Of a DNA stretch of 64,000 bases, positions 61,507 through 64,000 are shown piece after piece. The notes under the pieces were generated by a model. It was given only the letters and a program-made list of their open reading frames with translations, ran no database searches and was not told the origin of the DNA. The stretch is from Geothermobacter hydrogeniphilus (GTDB taxonomy: Bacteria; Desulfobacterota; Desulfuromonadia; Desulfuromonadales; Geothermobacteraceae): assembly GCF_002898515.1 (NCBI RefSeq), contig NZ_PPFX01000003.1, positions 84,464 to 148,463 on the forward strand. Reading direction: 5' to 3'. A program made the position numbers and the translations under genes. Positions within the stretch are counted from its first letter, which is position 1, and every line of letters starts with the position of its first letter.

Positions 61507-61526
61507 ATTTTCTGACAGGAAAATTC

Positions 61527-63059
61527 ATGGCTACCCCCAGGGAGAAGTTGGCAACCTCATTGGAGGTGCTTAGGCAGCTCGAACCCAAAAGCGTCATTCG
61601 ATCGGCACAGATCAGCAGGGTGCATCGAGAGAGGCTTGTTCAAAACGGCTACCTCATGGAAGTCGTAAAGGGGTGGTATGTCATCACCCGTCCGTCGGTG
61701 AATGATGGTAGCAGCACACCCTGGTTCGCCTCCTACTGGACATTCGTCGCAACCTATCTTGATGAACGTTTTGGTGACGATTACTGTCTGTCGTCCGAGT
61801 CGTCGCTGTTGCTCCATACCGGGTCAACCATTGTCCCTGGCCAACTGGTTGTTATCGTAAAGGCCAAGGGGACACAAAAGCTGAATCTGCCCTTTGATAC
61901 TTCGTTGCTGATCTACACCGACCAGAAAAACTTCCCTGCCGACAGGACCCGCTCAAACGGCCTATGGGTCATGGACCTGCCGATGGCCCTGTGCAAGGCG
62001 TCACCATCCTTCTTCAAGCAAAATTCGACCACCGCTGAACTTGCCCTGCGCATGGTTCGTGATGTTTCGGGCCTTTTGAGAATTCTACTCGATAACGGCA
62101 ACCTCGCAGCCGCCTCGCGATTGTCTGGAGCCTACCATGCTCTCGGCTTTGACCAATTTGCAGACCAGATCGTCAGCAGCATGGAGGCGGGAGGCTACCC
62201 GGTCAAAGCGGTCAATCCCTTTAAGAAAAAGATCTCTTTTCTCGCCGGAGGAAAAAGGGTCCTGTCTCCCTATGTCGGCAGGATCGAGTTCATGTGGGAG
62301 TCGATGAGGGAAACGGTCGTGGAAAATTTCCCCGCTTCTCCCGGAATTCCCGAGGACCATCAGGCATACCTGCTGCAAATTGAAGAGAGATATCCCAGTG
62401 ATGCCTACAACTCATTGTCCATCGAGGGATACCAGGTAACGCCTGCACTGATTGAGCAGGTGCGCAAGGGAGACTGGAACCCCGACGGGGATGAACATGA
62501 CCGGCTCCATGGAAATGCCCTGGCCGCAAAAGGATACGACCTCGCCTTCAAGGCTGTTAAGGAGAGCATCAGGAAAATTCTTGCCGGGGGGAAGGCGGGG
62601 GATGTTGTCTCAATCGACCACCAGACCTGGTACGCACAGATGTTTTCCCCTTCTGTTCAGGCAGGGATTTGGAAACCTTCCGAACTGGCCGGATACCGGA
62701 ACCAGCCGGTGTATATCAGAGGCTCCCAACATGTGCCCCCTCCCTCGTCCTCCGTTCTGGATTGCATGGAAGCTTTGTTCCGGCTTCTTTCCGAAGAGCC
62801 CCACCCCGGTGTCAGGGCAGTGCTCGGGCATTTTCTTTTTGTTTTTGTCCACCCATACATGGATGGAAACGGGCGGCTCGGACGCTTTCTGATGAACACG
62901 ATGCTCGCCTCTGGGGGGTATCCGTGGACCGTCATCCGCATGACAAGCCGAACCCGTTATATGGACTCTCTGGAGGAAGCCTCTGCCAAGGGGAACATTC
63001 TGGAATTTACGCGATTCATTGTCCGGGAGATGTCCGAGGCGAACACAGGAGACAAATGA
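61527..63059 (+). CDS. Fic-domain protein with N-terminal AbiEi-like DNA-binding domain
   Basis: A 510-residue protein. Residues 1-60 form a helix-turn-helix wing ending LVQNGYLMEVVKGWYVI, the pattern of AbiEi-type antitoxins (L-x-x-x-G-x-[LI]-x-[RK]-[VL]-x-[RK]-G-x-Y); residues 60-200 resemble the following antitoxin-fold domain (LSSESSLLLHTGS). The Fic catalytic core has H442-PYMDGNGRLGR, with all residues for AMP or other nucleotide-phosphate transfer. A class II-type inhibitory motif SLSIEG (S296, E300, G301) precedes the core and should keep it inactive by blocking ATP. Targets are unknown. Four operator-like repeats stand just upstream. CTGACAGGAAAATTC precedes the ATG, a moderate ribosome-binding site. 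Confidence 0.9.
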   Translation: MATPREKLATSLEVLRQLEPKSVIRSAQISRVHRERLVQNGYLMEVVKGWYVITRPSVNDGSSTPWFASYWTFVATYLDERFGDDYCLSSESSLLLHTGSTIVPGQLVVIVKAKGTQKLNLPFDTSLLIYTDQKNFPADRTRSNGLWVMDLPMALCKASPSFFKQNSTTAELALRMVRDVSGLLRILLDNGNLAAASRLSGAYHALGFDQFADQIVSSMEAGGYPVKAVNPFKKKISFLAGGKRVLSPYVGRIEFMWESMRETVVENFPASPGIPEDHQAYLLQIEERYPSDAYNSLSIEGYQVTPALIEQVRKGDWNPDGDEHDRLHGNALAAKGYDLAFKAVKESIRKILAGGKAGDVVSIDHQTWYAQMFSPSVQAGIWKPSELAGYRNQPVYIRGSQHVPPPSSSVLDCMEALFRLLSEEPHPGVRAVLGHFLFVFVHPYMDGNGRLGRFLMNTMLASGGYPWTVIRMTSRTRYMDSLEEASAKGNILEFTRFIVREMSEANTGDK

Positions 63060-63215
63060 AAACATCACCCCGCCAGAGGCGAATGTGTCTGATGATAACT
63101 ATCTCTGTACACAAAGGCGCTACTGTCACGTCCAACGAAAAACACCCGCCAGATCTTCTCCTTCCATGAGGGGGAAAAGTGAATTTCTTAACAACGTCCC
63201 CGTTGGTTTCACTTT

Positions 63216-63944
63216 TTATCTGAAGTGCCTTTTTACAATATATTTAATACTTGAATTGTTTGCCTCGATTATTTCAATAATAGCACCTTTAAATGCGGCA
63301 ACATTCCCATCCTTCATATCAACAGTGAATTCACGATTGAACGCTGTCCTTGCCATATTATCTTTAGTTTCAGTGTATAAAAATCTTAGAACTGACCCGC
63401 TCTTGCCCGCATATTCAATTGACCGTTGGAATGAGTTCTCGGCATATAAAAAATATGGACCTATTTCGAAGTCTTGTAGAGTCTTCCCTTTTGCTAGATT
63501 TATACCCATACCGTTTGCTGATTGAGCGACTGAAATAAGACCTTTATCATCTTTTGTGAAAACTAACTTAATTATTTGACCATACTTACCATCAGATCTG
63601 ATGTAATTAATGTAATTCGGATAATAGTAACTGTCTGTTTTTTCCCTTTTGCATAATGGCTCGTCAATTTTAATGGATGCGATAAAACCCATCACGCTTT
63701 TTTCTGCACCAAATTTAGGAACAACACAGTCTTTGTATTGACCCGTTCTTTGAACAAGCATCCTGTCGCCTAGATACACTTCAGCTAGCTCTCCAATTTC
63801 AGGTACATTGTCAGTCATACTCACGTATGTTGGTTTACCATCTGCAGCAGGTGGCATCTCAAAAACATCTTTTTGTGGTAAAGGAGCACACCCAAAAGCG
63901 ATAAAAGTTACAACGAAGCACGCCAATAAAAAAAATTTATTCAT
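63216..63944 (-). CDS. Orphan lipoprotein, AT-rich
   Basis: A 242-residue lipoprotein of no family I recognise: MNKFFLLACFVVTFIAFGC has a lipobox (IAFG-C). The mature part has mixed strands, several Tyr/Asn-rich segments (DSYYYPNYINYIRSDGKYGQIIKLVF) and no catalytic motif. Base composition is clearly more AT-rich than the rest of the window and codon use differs (many AAA, ATA, TTA), so it has probably been acquired. AGAGG lies before the ATG. With the Fic gene it forms the only strongly atypical segment here. Confidence 0.75.
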   Translation of the reverse strand: MNKFFLLACFVVTFIAFGCAPLPQKDVFEMPPAADGKPTYVSMTDNVPEIGELAEVYLGDRMLVQRTGQYKDCVVPKFGAEKSVMGFIASIKIDEPLCKREKTDSYYYPNYINYIRSDGKYGQIIKLVFTKDDKGLISVAQSANGMGINLAKGKTLQDFEIGPYFLYAENSFQRSIEYAGKSGSVLRFLYTETKDNMARTAFNREFTVDMKDGNVAAFKGAIIEIIEANNSSIKYIVKRHFR

Positions 63945-64000
63945 AGAGCCTCTTGCAAAACTACATTCGACTCTCTGAATATATGTAGCGCAACAGCATA

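Overview
The window reads as chromosomal DNA of a GC-rich (about 60%) anaerobic or facultative member of the Desulfuromonadales/Geobacter-type bacteria. I infer this from gene content, not from a marker gene. The supporting content is an ahbD-like radical SAM gene beside hemE and hemH, a σ54-preceded pilin gene, a PEP-CTERM protein, a small siroheme sulfite reductase, membrane nitrate reductase, glycyl-radical chemistry, a selenoprotein, and several families of short palindromic repeats. No rRNA, tRNA, CRISPR array or intact insertion sequence was seen.

Layout. 0-10 kb: 3' part of epmA, a GAF protein, a YkgJ-type Cys-cluster protein, a minus-strand group (PerM-type transporter, cNMP-binding protein, secreted proteins), uvrC, a HAF-repeat protein, and a cbpA-like dnaJ behind a good σ70 promoter. 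10-14 kb: haem genes (hemH with a coupled 59-residue Cys protein, hemE, an AhbD-like radical SAM enzyme). 14-23 kb: a membrane PAS protein fused to a DnaQ-type exonuclease, a flavin oxidoreductase, a two-component pair, a small sulfite reductase, a rubredoxin-membrane fusion, and a quinone oxidoreductase. 23-27 kb: a PEP-CTERM protein and a YdjC deacetylase/glycosyltransferase/kinase trio. 27-37.3 kb: one nitrate-respiration operon in the order cytochrome c, narG, narH, narJ, narI, narK1, narK2, PAS sensor. 37.7-42.7 kb: zinc-ribbon protein and pilin, a VTT-domain/disulfide-oxidoreductase fusion, a MliC-type lipoprotein, a GFA enzyme. 43-50 kb: ettA operon, PhnA, EamA and MATE-type transporters. 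49.8-53.5 kb: a glycyl-radical enzyme of 4-hydroxyproline dehydratase type with its activase, behind a textbook σ54 promoter. 54-61 kb: rhomboid protease, YheU and queuosine-mannosyltransferase-like genes, acyl-CoA synthetase (second good σ54 promoter), YcxB-like protein, selenoprotein MsrA, AEC transporter. 61.3-64 kb: a more AT-rich end with a Fic protein that carries its own AbiEi-like DNA-binding domain, and an orphan lipoprotein.

The strongest unusual observations are three. (1) An msrA gene is split by an in-frame UGA exactly at the catalytic Cys position, and a stem-loop follows at the right distance for a bacterial SECIS, so this should be a selenocysteine MsrA. (2) A Fic gene with an N-terminal AbiEi-type winged helix is preceded by four direct repeats at an exact 24-bp period, which suggests a self-regulated single-gene toxin/antitoxin-like module. 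(3) Several repeat families sit exactly at gene ends, and in at least three cases the repeat itself supplies the stop codon.

Regulatory logic visible in the DNA: σ54-type promoters precede the glycyl-radical operon, the acyl-CoA synthetase and the pilin gene, with a weaker candidate before the PEP-CTERM gene. A CRP/FNR-like palindrome lies upstream of the nitrate operon. Good σ70 promoters precede uvrC, cbpA, the exonuclease gene, the AhbD-like gene and the quinone oxidoreductase gene.
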